A stretch of DNA of 64,000 bases from an uncultured Clostridia bacterium (GTDB lineage: Bacteria; Bacillota; Clostridia; TANB77; CAG-465): the NCBI GenBank assembly GCA_949106495.1, contig CARYZD010000008.1:29434-93433 (forward strand). Reading direction: 5' to 3'. Shown here piece by piece: positions 53,190-62,164 of this stretch. The first letter of the stretch is position 1, and each line of letters starts with the position of its first letter. The notes beneath the pieces are model-generated. The model was given only the letters and a program-made list of their open reading frames with translations. It ran no database searches and was not told the DNA's origin. The translations under genes were made by a program, and so were the position numbers.

Positions 53190-53699
53190 ATAAAACAAGA
53201 TTTTTTAATTAATGAAAATATTGAATTTTCTAAAGTTCAAGTAGTTGATTCAAATGGCCAAAAAATTGGTTTAATGCCAACAGAAAAGGCTATTGAGCTT
53301 GCAGAAGAAGAAGGATTGGATTTAGTATTAGTATCTCCTAATCCATCAAACCCAGTTTGTAAAATTTTAGATTACAGCAAATATAAATTCGAAATGAATA
53401 AAAAAGCAAAAGAATCTAAGAAAAAACAAAAGGTTATTGAAGTAAAAGAAGTCAGATTATCGCCAAATATAGATAAACATGACTTAGAAGTAAAAGCTAA
53501 AAATGCTAATAAATTCATTGATGCTGGTAATAAAGTAAAAGTAACAATGAGATTTAGAGGTAGAGAATTAAACTTTATTGAACAAGGAAAAGAAATCATG
53601 GCAGATTTTAAAGAGTTAATTATTGATGCTCAAGTAGATAAAGATGCCAAGATGGAAGGAAAAAATCTAATTATGTTTTTAGTACCAAAACAAAAATAA
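53190..53699 (+). CDS. infC: Translation initiation factor IF-3 (start codon AUA)
   Basis: This 169-residue protein has the full IF3 sequence (KQDFLINENI start, RLSPNIDKHDLEVKAKNANKF, VKVTMRFRGREL). The only sensible start is ATA at 53190-53192, six bases after GGAGGTG. Upstream in-frame codons run into the leader. Non-AUG starts (AUU, AUC, AUA) are typical of infC, because IF3 rejects them and so limits its own synthesis. The operon continues with rpmI and rplT. Confidence 0.95.
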   Translation: MKQDFLINENIEFSKVQVVDSNGQKIGLMPTEKAIELAEEEGLDLVLVSPNPSNPVCKILDYSKYKFEMNKKAKESKKKQKVIEVKEVRLSPNIDKHDLEVKAKNANKFIDAGNKVKVTMRFRGRELNFIEQGKEIMADFKELIIDAQVDKDAKMEGKNLIMFLVPKQK

Positions 53700-53729
53700 A
53701 TTAGTGTTTTAAGAGAGGAGAGAATTATT

Positions 53730-53927
53730 ATGCCAAAAATGAAAACACACAGTTCATCTAAAAAAAGATTATCAGTAACAGGTGCTGGTAAAGTAAAGAA
53801 AAATGTTGCAAATCGTGCACACAAATTAACAGGTAAATCTTCAAAAAGAAAAATGGCTTTAAAACAAGCATCATATGTTGATAGCGCAAACATGAAAGCT
53901 GTTAAGAAGTTATTACCATATCAATAA
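53730..53927 (+). CDS. rpmI: 50S ribosomal protein bL35
   Basis: This 65-residue basic protein (MPKMKTHSSSKKRLSVTGAG) has the L35 sequence and length. GAGGAG precedes the ATG. It lies between infC and rplT, the universal order. Confidence 0.97.
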   Translation: MPKMKTHSSSKKRLSVTGAGKVKKNVANRAHKLTGKSSKRKMALKQASYVDSANMKAVKKLLPYQ

Positions 53928-53959
53928 TAGGAATTTACATTCGAAAGGAGAGAATTTAA

Positions 53960-54307
53960 ATGGCAAGAGTTAAAGGAGCTGTTACAACAAGAGCTAGACA
54001 TAAAAAAGTTCTTAAAAGAGCAAAAGGATATTTTGGAGCAAAATCTATAAGATTTAGAATGGCTAACCAAGCTGTTATGAAATCTGGTAATTATGCATAT
54101 GTAGGAAGAAAACAAAAGAAAAGAAACTTCAGACAATTATGGATTGCTAGAATTAACGCTGGTGCAAGAATGTGTGGAACTACATATTCAAAATTAATGA
54201 ACGATTTAAAAGCTGCAAATGTAACAATAAACAGAAAAATGTTAGCTGAAATGGCAGCTAATGATATGACAGGATTTAAAGCATTAGTAGAAAAAGTTCA
54301 AAAATAA
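53960..54307 (+). CDS. rplT: 50S ribosomal protein bL20
   Basis: This 115-residue protein (MARVKGAVTTRARHKKVLK) is full-length L20. It binds 23S rRNA early in assembly and probably represses its own operon through the infC leader. AAAGGAG precedes the ATG. It is followed closely by efp. Confidence 0.97.
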   Translation: MARVKGAVTTRARHKKVLKRAKGYFGAKSIRFRMANQAVMKSGNYAYVGRKQKKRNFRQLWIARINAGARMCGTTYSKLMNDLKAANVTINRKMLAEMAANDMTGFKALVEKVQK

Positions 54308-54327
54308 TTAAAATTTAGGAGGTAATC

Positions 54328-54882
54328 ATGTTAGCAGGAGAAATAAGAAAAGGTGCTACATTTGAATTTGAAGGAAATGTATATAGAGTTGTAGACTTTA
54401 TGCACGTTAAACCAGGTAAAGGTTCTGCATTTGTTAGAACTACTTTAAAAAACGTAATAACAGGAAAGAACTTAGATAGAACATTTAACCCAACAGAGAA
54501 ACTTGAAGATGCTCAAGTTGACGTTGCTGAAATGCAATATCTATATAAAGATGGAGACAATTATGTTTTCATGGATACTGCAACTTATGAACAAACAGAA
54601 TTAACAGAAGATCAAATATCTGACACATTACCATACTTAAAAGATAACATGCTTGTTAAAGTACTATCATACAAAGGTAATATATTTGGTGTTGAACCAC
54701 CTACATTTGTAGAATTAGAAGTTACATACACTGAACCAGGTATAAAAGGTTCAACTGCAACTGGTACAACTAAACCAGCTACTGTTGAAACTGGTGCTTC
54801 ATTCCAAGTCCCAATATTTGTTGAAATTGGAGATAGAATAAGAATTGATACAAGAACTGCATCATATATGGAAAGATGCTAG
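54328..54882 (+). CDS. efp: Translation elongation factor P
   Basis: This 184-residue protein has the three beta-barrel domains of EF-P. The tip loop HVKPGKGSAF carries the conserved Lys (position 32 in MLAGEIRKG numbering). The C-terminus RIRIDTRTASYMERC matches the family. It relieves ribosome stalling at polyproline. AGGAGG precedes the ATG, 20 bases after rplT, so it joins the infC operon. A terminator follows. Confidence 0.97.
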   Translation: MLAGEIRKGATFEFEGNVYRVVDFMHVKPGKGSAFVRTTLKNVITGKNLDRTFNPTEKLEDAQVDVAEMQYLYKDGDNYVFMDTATYEQTELTEDQISDTLPYLKDNMLVKVLSYKGNIFGVEPPTFVELEVTYTEPGIKGSTATGTTKPATVETGASFQVPIFVEIGDRIRIDTRTASYMERC

Positions 54883-54895
54883 TATCTAAAATTAG

Positions 54896-54927
54896 ACAGG
54901 TTACGCTAAAAGTAGCCTGTTTTTTTT
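54896..54927 (+). terminator. Terminator after efp
   Basis: ACAGGTTAC (54896-54904) pairs with GTAGCCTGT (54912-54920), one wobble, then TTTTTTT. Confidence 0.85.
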
Positions 54928-54982
54928 ATGGCTTAAAATGTAATTTAATGGTATTATATTATCACAAAGTGGAGTGATTAAT

Positions 54983-55747
54983 ATGAAAGACAAAAATTTT
55001 ATAATATTTTTAGTATGCATAACAACAGTACTTGCTTTTATAGCTTTAGGTTCATACACATATAATATATATAATATTAATAAAATGTATGAAGGAAAAG
55101 AAAGAGCAATAGAAAGAAAACAGCAAGAAATACAAGAACAAGAGAAACAAAAAATTAATGAGCAAGCTGAGTATGAAAATTTCTTAAATGAAAATGTTTA
55201 TGATAATGATATACCAATAAGTTTTTATACATTTAATGGTTATGAATATGTAAAAACTAGTGAATTATATTGTAATTGGTCAAAAAATAATATATTAGCA
55301 GAATGTTATGCTATTGCATCAACTGAAGATACATTAACAGGAATTAATTTTGAAACTATATTTAGAGAAAACTGGGACAAGCAAGAAAAGTCATCTGAAT
55401 ATAAAATAGGATATAATATAAAATTACAACTAGATTCAGGTGAAGTAATAAATAAAAATATTTTAGAGCCTAAAGATTTAGAGGAATTATTAACATATAT
55501 TCAAATTTATTTATATGATGACATTACATTTATGCCAAATAAATTATATTATTATTTAACACAAGAAGAATTAATGCCAGAAAACATGCTTACATCTATA
55601 GAATTAATTGGAAGTAATGAAATTGAAAGAGTAAATGGACCAATAGAGCTAACAGTATTTACATACAATGGAGAAGAAGACTTTGAAACAAATACTGGTA
55701 TGTATTTAGGAAATAGTAAGTTTACATTAAAAATATATAGAGAATAA
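54983..55747 (+). CDS. Hypothetical membrane-anchored protein
   Basis: This 254-residue protein has one N-terminal membrane segment (about 7-29). A charged coiled-coil stretch follows (about 35-65: repeated Glu/Gln/Lys), then a mixed extracellular domain with an FTYNGEEDFETNTGMYLGNS segment near the end. No family is recognised. The ATG at 54983 has GGAG upstream; a GTG at 54974 falls inside that site. Confidence 0.6.
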   Translation: MKDKNFIIFLVCITTVLAFIALGSYTYNIYNINKMYEGKERAIERKQQEIQEQEKQKINEQAEYENFLNENVYDNDIPISFYTFNGYEYVKTSELYCNWSKNNILAECYAIASTEDTLTGINFETIFRENWDKQEKSSEYKIGYNIKLQLDSGEVINKNILEPKDLEELLTYIQIYLYDDITFMPNKLYYYLTQEELMPENMLTSIELIGSNEIERVNGPIELTVFTYNGEEDFETNTGMYLGNSKFTLKIYRE

Positions 55748-55911
55748 GTGTAACACAAATATCGTTTTTTTTGAATTTGTAATATAGTGACAATACAATT
55801 GTTTTAATTTATAGTAAATAATTAAAATAAATATAAATTGTTTGTTTTCTCTAATTTTTTCGTTATAAAATATCTGTATAGGTTAAAATAATTATATATG
55901 GAGGCAATAAT

Positions 55912-56155
55912 ATAAATTTTTTAGATGAAGTTGATAGAAAATAAAAAGTATAGTAGAAACAAAAATTGATGATTATAATGATTATTTGTTTCCTGAATGG
56001 GAAGAGCGTGGATATTTTTTACCAGATATAGAGAAAATAAAAGTAAGTTTAATGAAATAGATATAGTTCCTAATGTTAATTTAGATGAACAAGGTATTTC
56101 AGATGAAGCAAAAGCTATTGTATATTTAATAGTAAATAGATTTTTAAAGAAATAA
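55912..56155 (+). pseudogene. Decayed small gene (about 80 residues)
   Basis: A GGAGG site (55900-55904) is followed at ideal spacing by ATA, then NFLDEVDRK in frame. One base missing in the A run near 55938-55945 would join this to IKSIVETKIDDYNDYLFPEW. A second missing A near 56034-56043 would join to NKSKFNEIDIVPNVNLDEQG and the stop at 56153-56155. The protein is acidic and soluble, of unknown family. Either the gene has decayed (start ATG to ATA plus two deletions) or the read has homopolymer errors. Confidence 0.6.
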
Positions 56156-56230
56156 TATAATTGTTTTTATAAAGGAGAATATTTATTCTCTTTTATTTTT
56201 TTACTTATGTATACTTATATATCTTTTTCC

Positions 56231-56259
56231 TTGATATTTTATAATAAATAATGTATAAT
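56231..56259 (+). promoter_or_regulatory. Promoter of miaB
   Basis: TTGATA (56231-56236) and TATAAT (56254-56259) are separated by 17 bases, leaving a short leader. Confidence 0.75.
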
Positions 56260-56281
56260 ACTTATGTTTAAAGGAGAAAAA

Positions 56282-57661
56282 ATGATGAGATTTGTAAATA
56301 GTTATAAAGAAAAAATGCAAAAATATAACGTTGAACATAAATTAAAATATTATATAGATACAATGGGTTGTCAAATGAATGAAAATGATTCATTAAAATA
56401 TGCTGGTATTTTAGAATCAATGGGATTTGTAAAAGGAAATGAAGATAATTCAAATATATATTTATTTAATACTTGTTGTGTAAGAGAAAATGCGGAAAAT
56501 ACATTATTTGGAAGACTTGGAATGTTAAAGAAAAGAAAGATGAATAATGAAGAAGTATATATAGCAATAGTTGGGTGTATGACTCAACAAGAACATATTC
56601 TTGAAAAAATAAAGAAATCATATAGATTTGTAGATATAGTTCTTGGTACAAGTTGTATGTCTATATTTCCAGAAAAACTATATAATGCTGTAGTAAATCA
56701 TCAAAGAAAACTTGAATATATAGATGTAAGTAATACATTAGAAGAAGAAGTTCCAATTAAATATGAAGATAAATATAAAGCAAGTGTAAGTATTATATAC
56801 GGGTGTAATAATTTTTGTACATATTGTATTGTACCATATGTAAGGGGAAGGGAAAGAAGTAGAAAACCAGAAGATATTATTGCAGATATTAAAAGACTTG
56901 CACAAGATGGATATAAGGAAATAATGTTACTTGGTCAAAATGTAAATTCATATGGAAATGATTTTTCAGATGAATTAAAAGGATATAATTTTCCTAAATT
57001 ATTACAAGATGTAGAAAAGATAGATGGAATAGAAATTATTCGTTTCATGTCACCTCATCCAAAAGATTTTAAAGATGATTTAATAGAAGTTATTAAAAAT
57101 TCTACTAAAGTTGCAAGACAAATTCATTTACCATTACAATCTGGCAATACAGAAATATTAAAGAAAATGAATAGGAAATATACAAAAGAGCAATTTATTG
57201 AAGTGGCAACAAAATTAAAACAAATACCTAATATATCATTATCTACAGATATTATAGTAGGTTTTCCAAATGAAACTGAAGACGAATTTTTAGATACATT
57301 AGATGTAGTAAATAAAGTTAAATTTGACCAAATATATATGTTTATTTACTCTCCAAGAGAAGGAACTGTTGCAGCAAAAATGGAAGATAAAATAACATAT
57401 GAAGAAAAAGTAGATAGACTTGAAAGACTTAAAGAATTATATGAAAAAACATTACCATCTTTAAATGAAAAAATGCTAGGAAATACATATAAAGTTTTAG
57501 TTGAAGGAAAAAGTAAAACAAATGATCAACTATATACTGGTAGAAGCTCACAAAATAAAGTAGTTATTTTTGAGGCAGATGATTCATTTGTTGGAAAAGT
57601 TGTAGATGTTAAAATTGATAGTGAACATCTATGGTATTTAAAAGGAACAATAGTAAAATAA
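56282..57661 (+). CDS. miaB: tRNA-2-methylthio-N6-dimethylallyladenosine synthase MiaB
   Basis: This 459-residue radical-SAM methylthiotransferase has an N-terminal UPF0004 domain with three cluster cysteines (DTMGCQMNENDS, NTCCVRENAE, IVGCMTQQ). The radical-SAM motif is in GCNNFCTYCIVPYVRGRERS, followed by a C-terminal TRAM domain. It modifies A37 of tRNAs reading UNN codons. AAAGGAG precedes the ATG at 56282; the ATG at 56264 lies upstream of that site. It is monocistronic, ending at a strong terminator. Confidence 0.96.
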   Translation: MMRFVNSYKEKMQKYNVEHKLKYYIDTMGCQMNENDSLKYAGILESMGFVKGNEDNSNIYLFNTCCVRENAENTLFGRLGMLKKRKMNNEEVYIAIVGCMTQQEHILEKIKKSYRFVDIVLGTSCMSIFPEKLYNAVVNHQRKLEYIDVSNTLEEEVPIKYEDKYKASVSIIYGCNNFCTYCIVPYVRGRERSRKPEDIIADIKRLAQDGYKEIMLLGQNVNSYGNDFSDELKGYNFPKLLQDVEKIDGIEIIRFMSPHPKDFKDDLIEVIKNSTKVARQIHLPLQSGNTEILKKMNRKYTKEQFIEVATKLKQIPNISLSTDIIVGFPNETEDEFLDTLDVVNKVKFDQIYMFIYSPREGTVAAKMEDKITYEEKVDRLERLKELYEKTLPSLNEKMLGNTYKVLVEGKSKTNDQLYTGRSSQNKVVIFEADDSFVGKVVDVKIDSEHLWYLKGTIVK

Positions 57662-57668
57662 TAATTAA

Positions 57669-57693
57669 AATTCTAAGGTTATGCCTTAGAATT
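57669..57693 (+). terminator. Terminator of miaB
   Basis: AATTCTAAGG (57669-57678) pairs with CCTTAGAATT (57684-57693), followed by TTTTTT. Confidence 0.88.
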
Positions 57694-57747
57694 TTTTTTG
57701 TAATAATTATTTATTTTTTTAATATACTTTTATTGAGGTTATAAAGT

Positions 57748-58767
57748 ATGGATAATATTGAAAGAAATAAATATACAAAAGATGAAATAGCAACACTTCT
57801 AGGAGAAGATTTAAAAAGTCATTATCAAAAAAGAGATAGTGTAGGAATAGTAAGTGTTGGTGGAGAAGTAGTAGATTTTAAAGATAGTAATATAGATGAA
57901 GAACAAGAGACATATAAAAGTTTAGATAAATTTAAAATTAAGTTAGTTACAAAAGTAGTAGGAGCATTAGCAGTTGTTGCTTCAATTTTTGTCTATGATT
58001 ATTTACCAGAAAATATAAAGCAAAATAATATTTTTACTTGGATAAAGTGCGAATATAATAAAAGTTATTCCAAAGTAGAAGTGATAGAAAATGTTGAAGA
58101 ATATAGTAAGAAAGTATATTCTAAAATTCAAAGAGTAATACCTGAAAAAATGTACAGTGCCTTAGTTGAAAATTATATAAATAAAGTAAAACCTAAAATT
58201 GTAGATTTTAACATATCTAATTTGATAGAAAATAAAAATATAGATAATACTGTAGCAGTATTTAATGAAGATGATATTGTAATTAATAGAGATGAATTTA
58301 CACTTGCTGAGGAAGTAGTGACTACAAGTAGTGAAATAAGTTTAATGGATATGGATAGAGAAGAAATAGCTAAAAAAAATATTAGTATTACACTTCCTGT
58401 AAAAGGAACAGTAACATCAGATTATGGAGCAAGGGAAGAAGTGTTTGAAAATGTAGGGTATCATACAGGAGTAGATATTGCAAATGTATTAAATACACCT
58501 GTAGCAAGTGCAACAGATGGAAAAGTAGTGTCAGCTGAGCCTATGCATAAGTACTATGGAAATAATATTGAGATAGAAAAAGATGGTGTTATATTTAAAT
58601 ATGCTCATCTAAATCAAATTAATGTAAAAGAAGGGGATATAGTATCACAAGGTGATATTATTGGACTTATGGGTTCTACAGGTGCATCAACTGGTTCACA
58701 TCTTCACTTTGAAATAAAGATAAATGGAAGAACTGTTGATCCAGAATTATTATTAAAAATAAGGTAG
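57748..58767 (+). CDS. M23 peptidase-domain protein, probable SpoIVFA-type sporulation factor
   Basis: This 339-residue protein has a cytoplasmic N-terminus (1-70), one membrane segment (about 72-90), a helical stalk and a C-terminal LytM/M23 domain (about 215-335). That domain keeps the zinc ligands H and D in YHTGVDIA and H-x-H in GSHLHFEI. The following gene is an SpoIVFB-like M50 protease, the same pair order as spoIVFA-spoIVFB of Bacillus. There SpoIVFA holds SpoIVFB inactive in the forespore membrane. SpoIIQ is an alternative assignment. Intact metal ligands suggest retained peptidase activity. Confidence 0.78.
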   Translation: MDNIERNKYTKDEIATLLGEDLKSHYQKRDSVGIVSVGGEVVDFKDSNIDEEQETYKSLDKFKIKLVTKVVGALAVVASIFVYDYLPENIKQNNIFTWIKCEYNKSYSKVEVIENVEEYSKKVYSKIQRVIPEKMYSALVENYINKVKPKIVDFNISNLIENKNIDNTVAVFNEDDIVINRDEFTLAEEVVTTSSEISLMDMDREEIAKKNISITLPVKGTVTSDYGAREEVFENVGYHTGVDIANVLNTPVASATDGKVVSAEPMHKYYGNNIEIEKDGVIFKYAHLNQINVKEGDIVSQGDIIGLMGSTGASTGSHLHFEIKINGRTVDPELLLKIR

Positions 58768-58775
58768 ATTTTAAA

Positions 58776-59342
58776 GTGAGAATTAAAAAATGTAATATTT
58801 TAGTGGAAATTGAAAATTTATTTATTATTATATTGATTTCTTTTTTCATTTCTGATAAAATCAAATTGTTTTTGACGTCGTATTTTGTATGTTATTTATT
58901 TATATTATTTCATGAATTATCACATATATTATTAGCGACGCTTTTTGGTAAAAAAATAGAAAAGATAAAATTATCTATTGCAGGCGTATGCGTAACATTT
59001 AATAATGTAGAATTAGAAATAGTAAAAGATTTAATAATATATATCGCTGGACCAATAGCCAATATATGTTTAGCAATTATGTTTTATAATATAAAGTTTA
59101 TATTTGAAATAAATGTATTTTTAGCAGTTTTAAACTTAGTACCAGTTTATCCACTTGATGGATATAATATTGCAAATTTATTTTTTAGTAAAAAAGTTAT
59201 AAAAAATATTGAATATACATTTTTATCTTTACTTTTTTTAATCTCATTTTTCATTTTTATTAATAGTTTTAATCCATCATTATTAGTGTTTTTTATTTAC
59301 ATTATGTTAATAAAATACGTCTCGAAAAATCATATAAAATAG
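58776..59342 (+). CDS. spoIVFB: SpoIVFB-like intramembrane M50 metalloprotease
   Basis: This 188-residue protein has five to six membrane segments. HELSH (in LFHELSHILLATLFG, near residue 47) is the zinc motif, and NLVPVYPLDG (near residue 125) supplies the Asp ligand. In Bacillus this enzyme cleaves pro-sigma-K in the mother cell. It starts at a GTG eight bases after the upstream stop, with AAGGTAG about 10 bases before it, so it is probably coupled to the M23 gene. No sigK is in the window, so the substrate is inferred only. Confidence 0.85.
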   Translation: MRIKKCNILVEIENLFIIILISFFISDKIKLFLTSYFVCYLFILFHELSHILLATLFGKKIEKIKLSIAGVCVTFNNVELEIVKDLIIYIAGPIANICLAIMFYNIKFIFEINVFLAVLNLVPVYPLDGYNIANLFFSKKVIKNIEYTFLSLLFLISFFIFINSFNPSLLVFFIYIMLIKYVSKNHIK

Positions 59343-59421
59343 TGTAATTTAGAGGAATTTGTAATGTTTTAAAAGAATTACAAAAAGGTTGCACAAATAT
59401 TACAAAATTTCCTCAAAATGC

Positions 59422-59450
59422 TTGATTTTTTTAGCAAAAGATAGTATCAT
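59422..59450 (+). promoter_or_regulatory. Promoter of ftsA-ftsZ
   Basis: TTGATT (59422-59427) and TATCAT (59445-59450) are separated by 17 bases. Confidence 0.6.
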
Positions 59451-59480
59451 ATAGGTAGCTCAAATTTGGAGGTGTAAGAT

Positions 59481-60749
59481 GTGGCTATAGGTGATATCAT
59501 CGTAGGGCTAGATATTGGCGTTTCCAAGATTAGTTGTGTAATTGGACAAGTCAATAAATTTAGCGAGATTGAAGTCATTGGATATGGCCTCTCAAACAAC
59601 TCAGGAATCAAAAGAGGACAAATATTAGATTATGAAAGAGTAGGTCAGTCAATAAAAGACGCAGTAAATTCAGCTGAACAAATTTCGGAGCTTTCAATAA
59701 ATTCAGCCTATGTAAATATTAAAGGCATGAATGTACGAATTGAGAAGGTTGTTATGGAATCTGAGGTCGAAAGACCAAATGATGGAATGACAGTTAATGA
59801 TATTTATAATTTATATACTAAAATTCAGATATCAACAAGATTAGAAAGAGATGAACAAATTATAGATATTTTGCCATCTGCATATGTGGTAAATGGTAGA
59901 ATATATAAAGATGAACCCATTGGGGCTTTTTGTAAAACATTTCAAATGGAAGTTGAAGTTGTTATTGCAAGAGGAGAATATATAGAGGGAATACAAAAAG
60001 CATTAAGATATGCTAACTTAAAGATTGATGGATTAATTCTTGAAACATTAGCAACCTCTAATATAATATTAATGCCAGAGGAAAAACAAAATGGCGTTTT
60101 AATGTTAGATGTTGGTGGGGGACATACAGATATCTCAGTATATAAGAAAGATAAATTAGAATTCTATACAACACTTCCTGTTGGAGGAAATCATATTACA
60201 AATGATATTTCTTTAACTTTTGATATAAGTACGGATGAAGCTGAGAAATTAAAAAGGCAATATAATTTGGCATTAGTATCAATGATTACCAATAATCATG
60301 AAGTAAAATTAACATCTAAAGCTGTAGCATCTAATGACGTAATAAAATGTAGTGAAATAGTACAAGTTATAGAAGCAAGAATAAAAGAAGTATATCAATT
60401 AATTCGTAGAATGCTTCAAGAAAAAGGTATGATAACTGGAATTAGTACAGTAGTATTAACTGGTCAAGGAATAAGTAATATTGTTGGTGCTGAAGAATTG
60501 GCAAAACGTACTTTAAAAATAAATAATATTAGAGTATGTAGTCCAAAATTAATAAATGTTATTAAACCACAACATACAACAGTGTATGGAATGGTTAGAT
60601 ATATATCTGGTTTAGGACTTAGTAAACATGTAAATAGTGATGTTCAAATTGTTACTGAACCAACCTTTAAAGATAAAATATTTGAAGGTTTTGAAAATTT
60701 TAAAGATAAAATCTTTTTTAGAAATAAAAAAGACAAAAGAGATTTTTGA
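59481..60749 (+). CDS. ftsA: Cell division protein FtsA
   Basis: This 422-residue actin-like ATPase has IIVGLDIGVSKISCVIGQV (phosphate 1), the SHS2/1C domain (about 80-160), LMLDVGGGHTDISVY (phosphate 2) and GISTVVLTGQGISN (adenosine motif). A basic, amphipathic C-terminus (FRNKKDKRDF) suits membrane binding. It tethers FtsZ to the membrane. It begins at GTG with GGAGGTG six bases upstream. It is 25 bases from ftsZ. Confidence 0.93.
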   Translation: MAIGDIIVGLDIGVSKISCVIGQVNKFSEIEVIGYGLSNNSGIKRGQILDYERVGQSIKDAVNSAEQISELSINSAYVNIKGMNVRIEKVVMESEVERPNDGMTVNDIYNLYTKIQISTRLERDEQIIDILPSAYVVNGRIYKDEPIGAFCKTFQMEVEVVIARGEYIEGIQKALRYANLKIDGLILETLATSNIILMPEEKQNGVLMLDVGGGHTDISVYKKDKLEFYTTLPVGGNHITNDISLTFDISTDEAEKLKRQYNLALVSMITNNHEVKLTSKAVASNDVIKCSEIVQVIEARIKEVYQLIRRMLQEKGMITGISTVVLTGQGISNIVGAEELAKRTLKINNIRVCSPKLINVIKPQHTTVYGMVRYISGLGLSKHVNSDVQIVTEPTFKDKIFEGFENFKDKIFFRNKKDKRDF

Positions 60750-60774
60750 CATAGATTTTAAGGGGGAATAAATA

Positions 60775-61989
60775 ATGGAAAACGAAAATCAAACAGGGAT
60801 GGCTACAATTAAGGTTGTTGGAGTCGGAGGAGCTGGAAACAATGGCGTTAATAGAATGGTTGAAAACGGATTAAAAAGCGTTGAATTTATTTCTGTTAAT
60901 ACTGATAGACAACATTTAAATGTTTCTAAAGCAAATCAAAAAATACAAATAGGTGAAAAATTAACAAGAGGACTTGGTGCAGGTGCAAACCCAGAAGTTG
61001 GTAAATGTAGTGCTGAAGAGTCTAAAAGTGAAATAGCTGAAGCATTAAAAGGTGCAGATATGGTATTTGTTACTGCTGGTATGGGAGGCGGAACTGGTAC
61101 AGGAGCTGCTCCAATAGTTGCCGAAGTTTCTAAAGAAATGGGAATATTAACAGTTGGTGTTGTTACAAAACCATTCCCATTTGAAGGAAAAAGAAGAATG
61201 ATGCAAGCAGAATCTGGTATCGAAGAATTAAGACAAAATGTTGATACTTTAATAATTATTCCTAACGAAAAATTATTACAAGTTGTTGAAAAACAAACTT
61301 CAATTATGGATGCTTTTAAAATGTCTGATGATGTTTTAAGACAAGGTGTACAAGGTATATCAGATTTAATTACAATACCTGGACTTGTAAATCTAGATTT
61401 TGCTGATGTTAAAACAATAATGTTAGATGCAGGTGTTGCACATATTGGTATTGGTAGAGCATCTGGAGAACATAGAGCACAAGAAGCTGCTCGCCAAGCA
61501 ATTCATAGCCCATTACTTGAAACTTCTATTGAAGGAGCTGGTGGAGTATTATTAAACGTAACTGGTGGTAAAGATTTATGCTTACTAGAAATTAGTGAAG
61601 CTGCAGATTTAGTTCAAAAATCTGTTGATGCTGATGCAAACATTATATTTGGTGCTGTAATTGATGAAAAACTTGAAAATGAAATTGTTATTACTGTAAT
61701 CGCTACAGGATTTACTAAAACTGCATTCCAAGATTTAAAATTAGATAGTATTGTTGGAGAAGCATTAAAAAATGCTACTGTATCTCAAAATACTCAACCA
61801 ACATCAACACCTAGTTTTTCAGATTTAGGTTCAATTTCGGGATTATCATCACAACCTACATCATCAATGTCAGGACTTGGAAGTTCAACTAGTTCTATAA
61901 GTTCAGCTAGAACTAATATTTCTTCTAGTAATGAATATAAAATGGTAGATTTAGATATACCTCCATTTTTAAGAAGAAATAAAGATTAA
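60775..61989 (+). CDS. ftsZ: Cell division protein FtsZ
   Basis: This 404-residue tubulin-like GTPase has VVGVGGAGNNGVNRM, the tubulin signature GGGTGTGAAP (about 105-114) and FPFEGKRR. A Ser/Thr-rich linker (about 330-385) follows, then the C-terminal peptide LDIPPFLRRNKD for FtsA binding. It forms the division ring and, in sporulation, the polar septum. AAGGGGG precedes the ATG. Confidence 0.98.
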   Translation: MENENQTGMATIKVVGVGGAGNNGVNRMVENGLKSVEFISVNTDRQHLNVSKANQKIQIGEKLTRGLGAGANPEVGKCSAEESKSEIAEALKGADMVFVTAGMGGGTGTGAAPIVAEVSKEMGILTVGVVTKPFPFEGKRRMMQAESGIEELRQNVDTLIIIPNEKLLQVVEKQTSIMDAFKMSDDVLRQGVQGISDLITIPGLVNLDFADVKTIMLDAGVAHIGIGRASGEHRAQEAARQAIHSPLLETSIEGAGGVLLNVTGGKDLCLLEISEAADLVQKSVDADANIIFGAVIDEKLENEIVITVIATGFTKTAFQDLKLDSIVGEALKNATVSQNTQPTSTPSFSDLGSISGLSSQPTSSMSGLGSSTSSISSARTNISSSNEYKMVDLDIPPFLRRNKD

Positions 61990-62030
61990 TAAATAAACCC
62001 CAGATAAAAAATCTATAGAAATAAATGATA

Positions 62031-62062
62031 AAAACTAGAACTTTGTTATAAGTTCTAGTTTT
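62031..62062 (+). terminator. Terminator of ftsAZ
   Basis: AAAACTAGAACTT (62031-62043) pairs with AAGTTCTAGTTTT (62050-62062), followed by T residues. Confidence 0.88.
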
Positions 62063-62115
62063 TTTATATTTTATTTAGAAAAATATCAATAAGTTATAAT
62101 GAATATATATATGTT

Positions 62116-62148
62116 TTGACATATTTCTTAGTATAAAATAAATATAAT
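62116..62148 (+). promoter_or_regulatory. Spo0A-type promoter of spoIIGA-sigE
   Basis: TTGACA (62116-62121) and TATAAT (62143-62148) have an unusually long 21-base spacer, as in the Bacillus spoIIG promoter, which needs Spo0A. The -35 overlaps TGTCAAAA on the opposite strand, a near match to the 0A box. Confidence 0.7.
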
Positions 62149-62164
62149 TAGTTTAGGTGATTAG

